Of a stretch of DNA of 64,000 nucleotides, positions 27,534-36,911 are shown piece after piece (positions within the stretch are counted from its first letter, which is position 1; each line of letters opens with the position of its first letter). Below the pieces are notes generated by a model that saw nothing but the letters and a program-made list of their open reading frames with translations, did no database searches and had not been told where the DNA came from. Both the position numbers and the translations under genes were made by a program. The stretch comes from Pseudoalteromonas sp. MSK9-3 (lineage in GTDB: Bacteria > Pseudomonadota > Gammaproteobacteria > Enterobacterales > Alteromonadaceae), in NCBI RefSeq assembly GCF_003590335.1, contig NZ_MIET01000046.1, forward strand, positions 1 through 64,000, in the 5' to 3' direction.

Positions 27534-28424
27534 ATGACGGACATAACAACACACCGTGCCTCTCGTGCTCGCTTGTTAATTGCTTTGGCAATTACCTGTA
27601 CCTTTATGGTGATCCAATTAATTGGTGCCTATTTTTCTAATTCTTTAGCTGTTGCAGCAGATGCTGGGCATTTGTTTGTCCATAATAGCAGTTTATTTAT
27701 TGCGCTTATTGCATCAACATTGGCAATCCATTTAGCTAAGACATTTCACGATGGATATAAAAAAGCAGAGTATGTTGGTGGATTAATTAATGGCTCGTTG
27801 TATTTAATTATTTCATTGGTGATCTTACTTGAAGGTTCAGAACGCTTTATAGATCATAGTCAAGGGCATGATTTTGAAGTAAATACGTATTTAATGTCTG
27901 TGATTTCAGCGATTGGGTTTTTATTTCATGGCGCATCAGCATGGGTACTGTATAAAGGCAGAAAAGACAGCATTAACGTTTATGCGGTATTTTTGCACTC
28001 ATTTTTTGATTTGCTATCAACGGTATCGACCTTTATTGCAGGTATACTGATTTATGTAACAGGCTATGAAGTGATAGACATTATCTCAAGTATGCTCATT
28101 TCATTGTTTGTGCTGTTTACTGGGGTAAAAGTGATCCGTAGCTGTGTGATAGGACTGTTCTTTTCTTCCCCTAAACTGCCGAAAATACAGCATATTGAGA
28201 CGAAAATATTAAGTACAGAGCATGTAGAAAGTGTACACAACGTGGCTATAAGTGAACTGGATGGAAAGTTGGCTGTTGGTGCACATATCGTGTTAAAGCA
28301 TCATTGCACGATAGATAAACACGATGAGTCGTGCCGAGCTCAAATCGAGACGCTACTCAAGCAAACATTTGATATTTCAAGTTGTGTTTTACAAATTGAG
28401 AGCCATGATTGCCCTGATCATTAG
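27534..28424 (+). CDS. Cation diffusion facilitator, CzcD/ZitB-like
   Basis: Product of 296 residues with six transmembrane helices (about 15-210) and a C-terminal cytoplasmic domain (about 215-293). The usual helix-5 metal site is intact: H155 and D159 in LHSFFD. In helix 2, where ZitB-type proteins have H-x-x-x-D, this protein has H46-x-x-x-H50 (DAGHLFVHN). The C-terminal domain has HCT, HDESC and SHDCPDH clusters that could bind metal. It should export divalent cations, probably zinc, using the proton gradient. The changed site could alter selectivity. It stands between two signalling loci and has no metal regulator next to it. Confidence 0.85.
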   Translation: MTDITTHRASRARLLIALAITCTFMVIQLIGAYFSNSLAVAADAGHLFVHNSSLFIALIASTLAIHLAKTFHDGYKKAEYVGGLINGSLYLIISLVILLEGSERFIDHSQGHDFEVNTYLMSVISAIGFLFHGASAWVLYKGRKDSINVYAVFLHSFFDLLSTVSTFIAGILIYVTGYEVIDIISSMLISLFVLFTGVKVIRSCVIGLFFSSPKLPKIQHIETKILSTEHVESVHNVAISELDGKLAVGAHIVLKHHCTIDKHDESCRAQIETLLKQTFDISSCVLQIESHDCPDH

Positions 28425-28513
28425 GTGTAGTTAAATTAAATCTGATTGTTGCGGTTTATAACTTGGCAAAATAGCTTTTTTCTTTTACCTTTAAGAGACT
28501 TAAGTTAAAGGAC

Positions 28514-31282
28514 ATGCCATTGTTCGGATTGAATAATAAATACAAACCTGTTGCGTTCACTGTGATACTCGCAATGATCGGTGGGTTTGTTAATTTGTTA
28601 CCATTTTGGTTCTTGGATAGTTCTGAGTTCCTTTTTGGCCAACTTTTTGTTTTAAGTTGTTTGGTCTTATTTGGCTGGAAATACGCAGTATTAGCTGCGT
28701 GTATTACGGGCAGTTTTATCTTTTATCGTTGGGGTCATAGCTGGCCATCTGTGGTGTTCTTGCTAGAAATACTGTGGCTTCAGTTTTTGTGTGTCCGCCC
28801 TCAAAAACCTTTTTTCATTCGTGGAATAGGCTTTTGGTTCGTTGTTGGCCTGCCTTTACTTTTTGTCTTTGGCTTTTACGTTCTAAACTTACCCTTATTA
28901 GTCATTTTCACCGCCTTAGCTAAGTATTTTATTAATGCCACACTTTATTTAGCGGTGATAGATTTACTCAGCTTTTTTTTAGTGAGAGCGCTATGGCGTG
29001 CTCAACCACTCTACGCCATTTTAAACTACACAATAAGCTTATTGGTTGTATTAGTGGTACTTATCACGTCGATTGTGCTGACAAACAATCACTACAGCCG
29101 TATTGAATTTGAAGTACAAGCTCAACTAGATGAGACTTCAGAGACAATTAACCAGCAAATTGAAGACTATTTACAAAGCTATGTTCGAGCAATCTCAATG
29201 ACGGCAAAGGGGATCGCCCACGGTATTGATAAAAGCTTTGCGCTAGAGCGGTTGATTTCGATGCATTCTGGCTTGCGCACAGCCATCGTTTCAGATGAAC
29301 AAGCTTATGTGTCGCATTATTACCCGCAAGCCTTGAAAGAAAGCTTGATTGGCGACATGCCCTCTATTGCCGATCGTGATTACTTCATACAAGCGCCATT
29401 TCACCCTGATGGATATGTCTCTCATATATTTAAAGGGCGGGGGTTTGGTGACGATCCTATCGTGGGCATTTCTGCGCCTATTTTCATTGATGAGCAATTT
29501 AAAGGGGTCGTAGAGGCGTCGTTAATATTTGAGTCCCTTGAGCAGTTTATTCCTAAGCTGTTGTCGCAAAGGGGTGAGTTGATTGTGCTTGATGCGCGTC
29601 ACCAGGTGGTTTACAGCTCATTGAAGAGCGATTTCAATACACTGGATATGATACCGAAAGAGGTTTTTAACGATTGGCTGTCTAGTGAACAGCAACTATT
29701 TACAACGCAGCACGGCCAAGTATTTTACCGACAAGCATTTAAATCAAAAGCGTTGAATTGGACGGTTGTAACGATGCTTGAACGTAAGTATGTCAACCTT
29801 GCGGCGGCGGCTGCATGGGGGCAGTCTTTGTTGTTGGCAATATTTATCATTGTGTTAAGTAGTATTTTTGTTAGTCAACTTACACGCATGTTAGTTAAAC
29901 CAATAGCCGCGTTGAGCGATGATATTCACCGTTTTGAACCCGATAAGTTAATAGAAGACTCATCTCATTCTGAAACAAGTTGTTTAGAAGTTATTGCCTT
30001 ACAACAACAGTTTAATCAGTTGGCTTTTAAGCTCACTATGAATTTTTCAAAATTGCAGATGGCCAGTGGTGAAAATGAGGCGCTTAATCGACAATTGACA
30101 GACTTTAACGCGAAGTTAGAGCAGCAGGTAGATGAAAAAACACAAGAGTTGATAGCAGCCGTTGCCGCAGCAAATAATGCGAGTAAGGCAAAAAGCCAGT
30201 TTTTGGCGAATATGAGCCATGAAATACGTACGCCACTCAATGGGATCATAGGCTTAACTGGGCTGTTAAAAGAGCAGCTTGAAAACGATGAAGAGTCAGC
30301 TCACCAATTAGGCATTATTCAAACGTCTGCGCGTAATTTATTGCTTATTCTGAATGATATTCTTGATTACTCAAAAATTGAAGCGGGCGCATTGTCGTTG
30401 GATTTACATCCCACAGATCCCTTTAGAATGTTTGATAGTTTGGCCGCTGTATTCAGACAAACAGGTATTAAAAATGGGGTGTCTTTTGAATATCAAATTG
30501 ATGCAAAGCTACCCGAGTATGTGCTTATTGATTCATTACGGGCCACGCAGGTCGTTAATAACTTGCTCAGTAACGCGGGTAAATTTACCGAGCAAGGCAC
30601 CGTCAGCCTCATTGTTAAATTTAACAATGAGCATATTGAGGTGCAAGTTATAGATACAGGGATCGGGATATCGAATGCTCAGCAAGAATTACTTTTTCAG
30701 GAGTTTACTCAGGCTGATGTGTCAACAACAAGAAAGTATGGCGGAACAGGACTTGGTTTGACGATCACTAAGCGTTTGGTTGAAGCAATGGCGGGGACTC
30801 TTTCTCTAGAAAGTAAAGTGGGAAAGGGGAGTACCTTTACCATTGTTCTGCCCGCAACGCCAACAACTGCTGATAAATCGACAGCCACGTTGAATGTAGT
30901 GCCGGATCTGAGTGGCATTGATGTGCTACTTGTTGAAGATAATATGGTTAATCAAATTGTAGCATCGAAGATTCTGGGTAAAACGGGCTGTAATTTGTCA
31001 AAAGCCAGTGATGGACTTGACGCTTTATCTCACTTAGAAAAGCACCCGACCACGTTAGTTTTAATGGATTGCCAGATGCCAAATATGGACGGGTTTGAGT
31101 GTACTCACCAGATCAAACATGCGCCAAATAAATATGGAACCCCTTACATTATAGCTATTACTGCGAATGCATATAATGAAGACAGGTTAAAGTGCCTGCA
31201 ATTTGGCATGGATGATTTCGTTGCAAAACCCATTGATGAACAACTCTTATTTAAAGCTATTTCCCATTGGCATAATAGCTAA
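28514..31282 (+). CDS. Membrane hybrid histidine kinase with Cache-like sensor
   Basis: Product of 922 residues. N-terminal multi-helix membrane domain (about 12-165, seven to eight hydrophobic segments, MASE-like), a helix at about 172-195, a periplasmic dCache-like sensor domain (about 200-420; IADRDYF and PIVGISAPIF are typical), another helix at 428-450, HAMP-like linker, coiled coil, HisKA (MSHEIRTP, phospho-His 569), HATPase (NLLSNAGKF, DTGIGI, GGTGLGLTI) and a C-terminal receiver (Asp 852 in LMDCQMPNMDG). No partner regulator is adjacent. Ligand is unknown; Cache domains usually bind small organic molecules. Confidence 0.9.
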   Translation: MPLFGLNNKYKPVAFTVILAMIGGFVNLLPFWFLDSSEFLFGQLFVLSCLVLFGWKYAVLAACITGSFIFYRWGHSWPSVVFLLEILWLQFLCVRPQKPFFIRGIGFWFVVGLPLLFVFGFYVLNLPLLVIFTALAKYFINATLYLAVIDLLSFFLVRALWRAQPLYAILNYTISLLVVLVVLITSIVLTNNHYSRIEFEVQAQLDETSETINQQIEDYLQSYVRAISMTAKGIAHGIDKSFALERLISMHSGLRTAIVSDEQAYVSHYYPQALKESLIGDMPSIADRDYFIQAPFHPDGYVSHIFKGRGFGDDPIVGISAPIFIDEQFKGVVEASLIFESLEQFIPKLLSQRGELIVLDARHQVVYSSLKSDFNTLDMIPKEVFNDWLSSEQQLFTTQHGQVFYRQAFKSKALNWTVVTMLERKYVNLAAAAAWGQSLLLAIFIIVLSSIFVSQLTRMLVKPIAALSDDIHRFEPDKLIEDSSHSETSCLEVIALQQQFNQLAFKLTMNFSKLQMASGENEALNRQLTDFNAKLEQQVDEKTQELIAAVAAANNASKAKSQFLANMSHEIRTPLNGIIGLTGLLKEQLENDEESAHQLGIIQTSARNLLLILNDILDYSKIEAGALSLDLHPTDPFRMFDSLAAVFRQTGIKNGVSFEYQIDAKLPEYVLIDSLRATQVVNNLLSNAGKFTEQGTVSLIVKFNNEHIEVQVIDTGIGISNAQQELLFQEFTQADVSTTRKYGGTGLGLTITKRLVEAMAGTLSLESKVGKGSTFTIVLPATPTTADKSTATLNVVPDLSGIDVLLVEDNMVNQIVASKILGKTGCNLSKASDGLDALSHLEKHPTTLVLMDCQMPNMDGFECTHQIKHAPNKYGTPYIIAITANAYNEDRLKCLQFGMDDFVAKPIDEQLLFKAISHWHNS

Positions 31283-31452
31283 AAACCTTTCAACAACTGC
31301 TATGTTTACCATTATTTATGTTTATGATGCGCAAGAACACGTTTGGTCATGCTTTAACCCTGCTCTTGATACTCCACTGATACTGTAAAAGGGGTAATGC
31401 GTATATAAACAATGTTAAAGCTTTGTATGGCTTTAAACCTTAATGTGATGAT

Positions 31453-31471
31453 AATAGCAATAATTCTCATT
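31453..31471 (-). promoter_or_regulatory. Fur-box-like site before bfd
   Basis: On the minus strand the site reads AATGAGAATTATTGCTATT, 16 of 19 matches to the Fur pattern. It lies 83 bases before the bfd start, and bfd is a standard Fur target. Confidence 0.6.
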
Positions 31472-31553
31472 TTTTACATTCATGCGGTTGATAACTATTT
31501 TTGTTTAGATTAAACTTAGCTTTAGTTAATGTTATTGAGATTGGTTTTCATTC

Positions 31554-31748
31554 ATGTATATCTGCATATGCCACGGCGTCACAGACAAAAAAATAGTTCA
31601 AACCATTGAAGATGGGGCAACTAGCATGCGTGAGCTCAGTAGAGAATTAGGTGTTGGCACACAGTGTGGTAAATGCACAAATTGCACCAAGAAAATACTG
31701 AATGAACAGCTTATAGACATTGTTAATGTCACTGAGCAAGTGGCTTAA
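31554..31748 (+). CDS. bfd: Bacterioferritin-associated ferredoxin
   Basis: Product of 64 residues, typical for Bfd. Cluster ligands are visible as MYICICHGVT (Cys 4 and 6) and TQCGKCTNC (Cys 38 and 41; Cys 44 extra), matching the [2Fe-2S] arrangement. It reduces ferric iron in bacterioferritin for release during iron limitation. A Fur-box-like site lies upstream and a terminator downstream, so it is monocistronic. No bacterioferritin gene is next to it. Confidence 0.92.
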   Translation: MYICICHGVTDKKIVQTIEDGATSMRELSRELGVGTQCGKCTNCTKKILNEQLIDIVNVTEQVA

Positions 31749-31773
31749 AATTTATTGTAAATGGTTATTTTTG

Positions 31774-31797
31774 AAAAGGGTCTTTAGGCCCTTTTTT
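31774..31797 (+). terminator. Rho-independent terminator after bfd
   Basis: AAAAGGGTC pairs with GGCCCTTTT around TTTA, and a T tract follows. It ends the bfd transcript. Confidence 0.75.
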
Positions 31798-32073
31798 AGT
31801 GGGCGTTTGACGAGAAGCGCTGAGTGTTTACGTATTTAACCTTTCTATTATCAGAGCATGTATTTTACGCGCTTGGTGCTAAAATAAAACTTACCAATAT
31901 AATATACCTCCCTCATAAACCAACATACTAAATACAACAGGTTTGGAGTATGAACAGGCCTGCACTTTAGTCAACATGTACCGTGATCCGGTTATTACCT
32001 CGGTAAATTAATTCCTTGAGTTCAGTCATGGAGTTCGTTATGGTGTGCAAATATTTAATTCATTGATTATTTT
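31798..32073. other. Leader region of metal-efflux operon
   Basis: AT-rich region with no recognised gene. It contains a perfect short palindrome, TTACC-TC-GGTAA at 31995-32006, within GATCCGGTTATTACCTCGG, about 70 bases before the first gene. It could be an operator for a metal-responsive regulator, but it does not match a CueR or ZntR box as I know them. Confidence 0.35.
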
Positions 32074-32439
32074 GTGCATAAATCATTTTTTTTAATCATC
32101 ATTTTACTATGCCAGCCTCTGCTGGACAGTTTTGATGTTGAAAATAATAATGATGCTTTCCATTTAACGACCCATTTACTGAGTGCGGCACAAACCTTAG
32201 AGGCGCATTGCGCAGCTGCTAATGATCATGAGCGTCATACACTTCAGCATGACAATTTAAGTAGCCAACTTTCAGAAGCTGCAGACGAAGCACACTGCCA
32301 CGCCTGCCATATAAGCCATATATTATGGCTCGATATCTTAACATCTAACATTGGTTATCGGTCTGTACTCAATTATCAAAGTACGTCAGCGTTTATCAAT
32401 GCACAGTATACTGTACTGTTACGCCCTCCTATTTCTTAG
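32074..32439 (+). CDS. Small Cys/His-rich protein of metal-efflux operon
   Basis: Product of 121 residues from GTG, with a hydrophobic N-terminus (about 4-15) that may be a signal peptide. The centre has clusters of metal-type ligands: HCAAANDHERH and HCHACHISH. I do not recognise the family, but small Cys/His-rich secreted proteins (for example DUF2946-like) commonly lead copper or heavy-metal operons. It is followed after 51 bases by the RND adaptor, so it may act as a periplasmic metal chaperone or sensor. The function is inferred from composition and position only. Confidence 0.6.
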   Translation: MHKSFFLIIILLCQPLLDSFDVENNNDAFHLTTHLLSAAQTLEAHCAAANDHERHTLQHDNLSSQLSEAADEAHCHACHISHILWLDILTSNIGYRSVLNYQSTSAFINAQYTVLLRPPIS

Positions 32440-32490
32440 TAATTAAACACCTCCAAACGTTTATTTTAATAATTACTAAGAGTCAAAAAT

Positions 32491-33618
32491 ATGAAAAGTG
32501 TAAGCTATATGGGCACTATGTCCATGATAGGCGCTCTTTGCGTCTGTTTTTTATTATTACTGCCGCTTTCTTTAAAAGCCCAAGAAAATGAGCATAAGCA
32601 CGAGCCAAATCCCGAGATTGAACTGACTCCCGCGCAACAGTTAACTGCGGGTATTGAGAGTCAAGCTTTAGCGTTAAGCAAAGGAAAAACGTTACTGATG
32701 GCACCAGCTGAAGTTGTGAGCAATGATTTTACCACTGAATTGGTGAGTGTTGCTGTCGCATCACAAGTAAAGTCTCGCTACGTGAGTTTAGGAGAGGAGG
32801 TTGCCCCACAACAGAAGCTCGCAACATTATACAGTTATGAAGTCGCAAAAGCACAGATCCGTTATCGCCTAGCCGAAGATGAATGGCAACGAGTAACCTT
32901 GTTACAAGGAGAGGCGGTGAGCGATAAAGAGTTTCTGTTGGGTAAAGCCGAACGTCAGGCTGCCGCAAGTCAGTTAAGGGAGTATGGGTTTAGTGAAAAA
33001 GACATCGAAAAAACCCGACTGAAGGCGCCACATCTACTTGGTCTATATAGCGTCTATGCGCAGATTGGCGGGAGTATTTTAGCAGAAGAGTTGACCATAG
33101 GACGCCGGTTTTTTTCAGGAGATGTGATAGCGAAAGTGAGTAATGAAGAGCAAGTATGGGTAGCAGCTCGATTTCCACAAAACACAGATTTAACGATATT
33201 AAAGAATGCTTCTATTCGTATTAAACTAGAAGATAAAACCTTTACTGCGCAGTTATTGCAAACTGGGCATAGTATTGATCCGACAACGCGCACCGCTATT
33301 GTGCAATTGGTTGTAGATAACCCCAATCATGATCTTCATGCTGGCATGTTTGTTATGTCTGAATTTGCCGTCACCAGTACACAGCCACAGTTACTCATAC
33401 CTCGGGATGCATTAAGTCAAAGTACAGACGGTGATTGGCAAGTATTTATTGAGTCAAAGCCAAACCATTTTATTGCTAAAGAAGTGGGTGTAAACAAGGA
33501 ACATGGTGAGAAGGTAGCCATAACCGGGATCCGTATTGGTGAAAAAATTGTCACGCACGGTGTGTTCTTCCTAAACGCTCAGGCTAAGAAGTCTAGCTTT
33601 GATGTCCACAACCACTGA
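32491..33618 (+). CDS. RND efflux periplasmic adaptor, CusB/CzcB-like
   Basis: Product of 375 residues with a signal peptide (about 1-33) and, right after it, a His-rich N-terminus (ENEHKHEPN) that could bind metal. Lipoyl/barrel-sandwich halves (about 85-110 and 170-200) flank a short helical hairpin (about 105-160), followed by a beta-barrel (about 200-285) with LHAGMFVMSEF and a membrane-proximal domain. This is a membrane-fusion protein that bridges the inner-membrane pump and an outer-membrane channel. It ends 10 bases before the pump gene. No outer-membrane factor gene is present in the operon. Confidence 0.88.
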   Translation: MKSVSYMGTMSMIGALCVCFLLLLPLSLKAQENEHKHEPNPEIELTPAQQLTAGIESQALALSKGKTLLMAPAEVVSNDFTTELVSVAVASQVKSRYVSLGEEVAPQQKLATLYSYEVAKAQIRYRLAEDEWQRVTLLQGEAVSDKEFLLGKAERQAAASQLREYGFSEKDIEKTRLKAPHLLGLYSVYAQIGGSILAEELTIGRRFFSGDVIAKVSNEEQVWVAARFPQNTDLTILKNASIRIKLEDKTFTAQLLQTGHSIDPTTRTAIVQLVVDNPNHDLHAGMFVMSEFAVTSTQPQLLIPRDALSQSTDGDWQVFIESKPNHFIAKEVGVNKEHGEKVAITGIRIGEKIVTHGVFFLNAQAKKSSFDVHNH

Positions 33619-33628
33619 GGGGGACCTT

Positions 33629-36600
33629 ATGTTTAATCGATTGATAAGCATGGCTATTGAGCACAGAGTGTTGGTATTAGCTGCCTTTTTAACCGCGACG
33701 ATATTGAGCGTGATGCAAGCATCTAAACTTAGTCTTGATGCATTTCCGGATGTGACCAATATTCAAGTCGCCGTCAATACGCAAGCGCCAGGTTTAGGTG
33801 CAGAAGAGGTGGAAAAACTCATTACATATCCGATTGAATCGGTGATGTATGCGCTGCCTGATGTAGAGCAAGTTCGCTCAATTTCTAAAACAGGGCTCAG
33901 TGGGATCACTGTGGTATTTAAAGAAGGTGTAGACATATATTTTGCTCGACAGTTAGTGTTTGAGCGGTTACAAGAAGCGAAAAGCCTCATACCACGTGAT
34001 ATTGGTACACCTCGAATGGGCCCTAACACGTCTGGATTGGGGCAAGTATTCCAGTATGTGTTGAAAACTAGCCCAGGAGCAGAGGTTGATTTAATGACGC
34101 TGCGTAGCCTGAATGATTGGTTGGTAAAACGCTTATTGATGCCAGTCGATGGTGTTACCGACGTACTGTCATTCGGTGGGCAAGTTAAACAATATCAAGT
34201 CTTATTAGACACCGAGAAGTTACTTGCCTACGGGATTGCTCAGTCGCAAGTGATGGAAGCACTATCTGATAATAATCAAAATGCTGGTGGGTGGTATCTT
34301 CCTAGAAGCGCAGAACAAGTGAGTATTAGAGGCAGTGGGTGGTTTAAAAGCGATCAGGAAGGCCTCGCGGAGATCGCCAATGTGGCAGTAAAGGTACAAA
34401 ATGGTACGGTGGTTACAATTGCCGATCTTGCTACTGTGACACTGGGCCCTGAAATTCGTCAAGGGGCAGTCACACTGTCTTCAAAAAGCGAAGAGGGTAT
34501 TGTGACACAGCACGGAGAAGTGATCAGCGGTATCATTTTGAAAAGAATGGGAGCAAATACTTCCGCTACGATTGCGAGTGTGAGTGCGCTTATACCATCG
34601 ATAAATAAAGCGTTGCCAGACGGTGTCACTGTCGAGCCTATCTACAATCAGTCTAATTTAGTTAATGCTGCTGTTATGACCATTACTCAAGCATTATTAA
34701 GTGCGTTTATTATGATCTTCTTTGTGTTATGGCTTTTTATGCTTGATATAACGGTCACAGTTTTGGTGCTACTGGCTATCCCAATTTCAATTGCTGTGGC
34801 TTTGATGATGCTTAATGTATTTGGGATCTCCGCCAACTTAATGTCGTTAGGTGGGCTGGCTGTGGCAATTGGGTTATTGGTTGATGGCTCTGTTGTCATG
34901 GTTGAGCGTTTATTTCATCAAGCTAAACAAGGAAAAGGAAATGATATACAGCGTCTTAAGTTGGGTGCTCAGCAAGTCGCTAAGCCTATATTATTTGCAA
35001 CGAGCATTATTATAACGGTGTTTTTGCCATTATTTAGTTTTGAGGGTGTTGAAGCTAAGCTGTTTGAGCCTATGGCAATGAGTATTATCTTTGCACTCAT
35101 TGCTGCATTGTTGGTGGCGTTGTTTTTACTGCCAGCATTGGCTGCTTTTTTACTCAAAACGACACAATCAAAAAGTGAACCAAAATGGTTGCGTAAATTG
35201 GTTAGAGCGTATGAATTGAGCTTGATTTGGAGTTTGAATCACTTAGGAGCCATGCTCATGTTTATTCTCGTTACAAGCATCGCTGCAGTGTACTCATTTA
35301 AGCAGCTTGGCAGTGAGTTTGTACCCACCTTGGAAGAGGGGACGCTGAATTTACGCGTCACACTTGCACCATCCGCGAGTTTAGACACTTCTTTGGCGTT
35401 ATCTCCCAAAATTGAACAACAACTCATGACGTTTCCTGAAGTGACGTACACGCTCAGCCGTGTGGGCCGTCCTGAGTTGGGAGGCGATCCTGAACCAGTA
35501 AATAATATTGAAATTTACATCGGACTAAAGCCAAAGCATACATGGCAAAGTGGTCGTACACGGCAAGAGTTAGAAAAAGCCATGTTTGATAAGTTAGCTA
35601 TATTCCCGGGGGTTTTACTGACATTTTCTCAGCCTATCGCGATGAGAGTCGATGAGTTGTTATCAGGGGTTAAAGCTCAGCTATCAATTAAGTTAAGTGG
35701 GCCTGAGCTAGAGGGGTTGAGTGAACATGCGCAGCGAATAGCCGAAGCTGTAAAAGGTGTGGAAGGGGCGGTTGATGTATCCGCTGAGCAATTAGGCGGA
35801 GAATTGCAGCTTATTATTACGCCTAAACGTGCAATATTATCTCGTTATGGTTTAGCAGTTAAAGATGTTATGAATGTTATATCCCAAGGTATTGGGGGAG
35901 CATCTGCTGGGCAGATCATCGTCTCAAATGAACGATATGATATTCAAGTGCGCTTGCAGGCAGATGAGCGAAGGAGCCCTGAAGCCATCGGTCGCATTAA
36001 GCTATTATCGCCGACGGGTGCATGGCTAACTTTGTCACAAGTGGCAAATATAAATTATCAGCAAGGTCCCGCTCAAATTAGGAGAGATGATGTACAAAGG
36101 CGTATTGTGATCCAAGCAAACGTCGCTGGCAGAGATATGGGCGGGGTAGTTGATGATATACAAAATAAATTGGATGCAATGACACTGCCACCGGGATATA
36201 GCGTCAGTATTGGTGGGCAATTTGAAAGCCAGCAACGCGCAAACGCTAAGCTCATGTTGGTTATTCCGATGGCGCTTATGGGCGTTTTATTACTGCTCTA
36301 TTTGGCATTTAACTCACTCAGGCAAACGTTGATTGTAGCGTGTGCGATTCCATTGTCATTGATTGGTGGCGTGATCGCCCTCTATTGGTCAGGGCTTTAT
36401 TTGTCTGTAGCGAGTGCGGTCGGATTTATTACTTTATTTGGGGTAGCCGTGTTAAATGGGGTGGTGTTAGTCGACAGCATAAACCGTCAGCGCAGTGAAT
36501 ATGCATTAACAAAGGCAATAGCAGAAGGTGCGAAGTCTCGCTTTGCTCCAGTACTAATGACCGCAATTACGTCGATATTGGGGCTATTGCCCATCCTGTT

Positions 36601-36724
36601 CATTACCACCACAGGTGCTGAAATTCAAAAACCACTCGCAACAGTCATCATTGGCGGCATTTTCTCGGCAACGATATTAACCCTCTATATTTTACCAAAC
36701 TTATATTTTCGAGCTCATAAGTAA
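33629..36724 (+). CDS. Heavy-metal RND efflux pump, CusA/CzcA-like (HME)
   Basis: Product of 1031 residues from ATG at 33629, chosen because GAGGGGGA precedes it; 33599 is an earlier in-frame start without support. It has the HME-RND layout: N-terminal helix, two large periplasmic loops, twelve helices, LDAFPDVTNIQVAV and EKLITYPIE near the N-terminus. In helix 4 the sequence is LAVAIGLLVDGSVVMVER: the Asp of Cys/Zn-type pumps (DFG) is Ala, as in the copper/silver branch, but DGS rather than DA follows. The C-terminal helices carry NGVVLVDS. It should expel monovalent or divalent metal via a TolC-like channel. Cargo remains uncertain: Cu/Ag is my preferred reading, Zn/Co/Ni possible. Confidence 0.9.
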   Translation: MFNRLISMAIEHRVLVLAAFLTATILSVMQASKLSLDAFPDVTNIQVAVNTQAPGLGAEEVEKLITYPIESVMYALPDVEQVRSISKTGLSGITVVFKEGVDIYFARQLVFERLQEAKSLIPRDIGTPRMGPNTSGLGQVFQYVLKTSPGAEVDLMTLRSLNDWLVKRLLMPVDGVTDVLSFGGQVKQYQVLLDTEKLLAYGIAQSQVMEALSDNNQNAGGWYLPRSAEQVSIRGSGWFKSDQEGLAEIANVAVKVQNGTVVTIADLATVTLGPEIRQGAVTLSSKSEEGIVTQHGEVISGIILKRMGANTSATIASVSALIPSINKALPDGVTVEPIYNQSNLVNAAVMTITQALLSAFIMIFFVLWLFMLDITVTVLVLLAIPISIAVALMMLNVFGISANLMSLGGLAVAIGLLVDGSVVMVERLFHQAKQGKGNDIQRLKLGAQQVAKPILFATSIIITVFLPLFSFEGVEAKLFEPMAMSIIFALIAALLVALFLLPALAAFLLKTTQSKSEPKWLRKLVRAYELSLIWSLNHLGAMLMFILVTSIAAVYSFKQLGSEFVPTLEEGTLNLRVTLAPSASLDTSLALSPKIEQQLMTFPEVTYTLSRVGRPELGGDPEPVNNIEIYIGLKPKHTWQSGRTRQELEKAMFDKLAIFPGVLLTFSQPIAMRVDELLSGVKAQLSIKLSGPELEGLSEHAQRIAEAVKGVEGAVDVSAEQLGGELQLIITPKRAILSRYGLAVKDVMNVISQGIGGASAGQIIVSNERYDIQVRLQADERRSPEAIGRIKLLSPTGAWLTLSQVANINYQQGPAQIRRDDVQRRIVIQANVAGRDMGGVVDDIQNKLDAMTLPPGYSVSIGGQFESQQRANAKLMLVIPMALMGVLLLLYLAFNSLRQTLIVACAIPLSLIGGVIALYWSGLYLSVASAVGFITLFGVAVLNGVVLVDSINRQRSEYALTKAIAEGAKSRFAPVLMTAITSILGLLPILFITTTGAEIQKPLATVIIGGIFSATILTLYILPNLYFRAHK

Positions 36725-36730
36725 CTCTAG

Positions 36731-36760
36731 AACGCATAGCAAGCTTTTTGTTATGCGTTT
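36731..36760 (+). terminator. Hairpin after RND pump
   Basis: AACGCATA and TATGCGTT form an 8-base stem just past the pump stop codon, followed by TATTAA. The T tract is poor; it is a moderate candidate terminator. Confidence 0.45.
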
Positions 36761-36911
36761 ATTAATCACAATATAAATAAAAATCATTTGCAATAACGTT
36801 TGTGCGGTGTATATTCCCTATACCTCATACCCATTGTGTATCTCGCGCTGTGTTACGTACTTAAATTACGGCCGCTGGTTTACAAATTGCATTGTTATTG
36901 GATTTGAATTT

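Noticed and set aside
33599..33628. Earlier start for the RND pump
   Set aside because: It overlaps the adaptor's end; the ATG at 33629 follows GAGGGGGA and gives the usual MFNRLI-type start.
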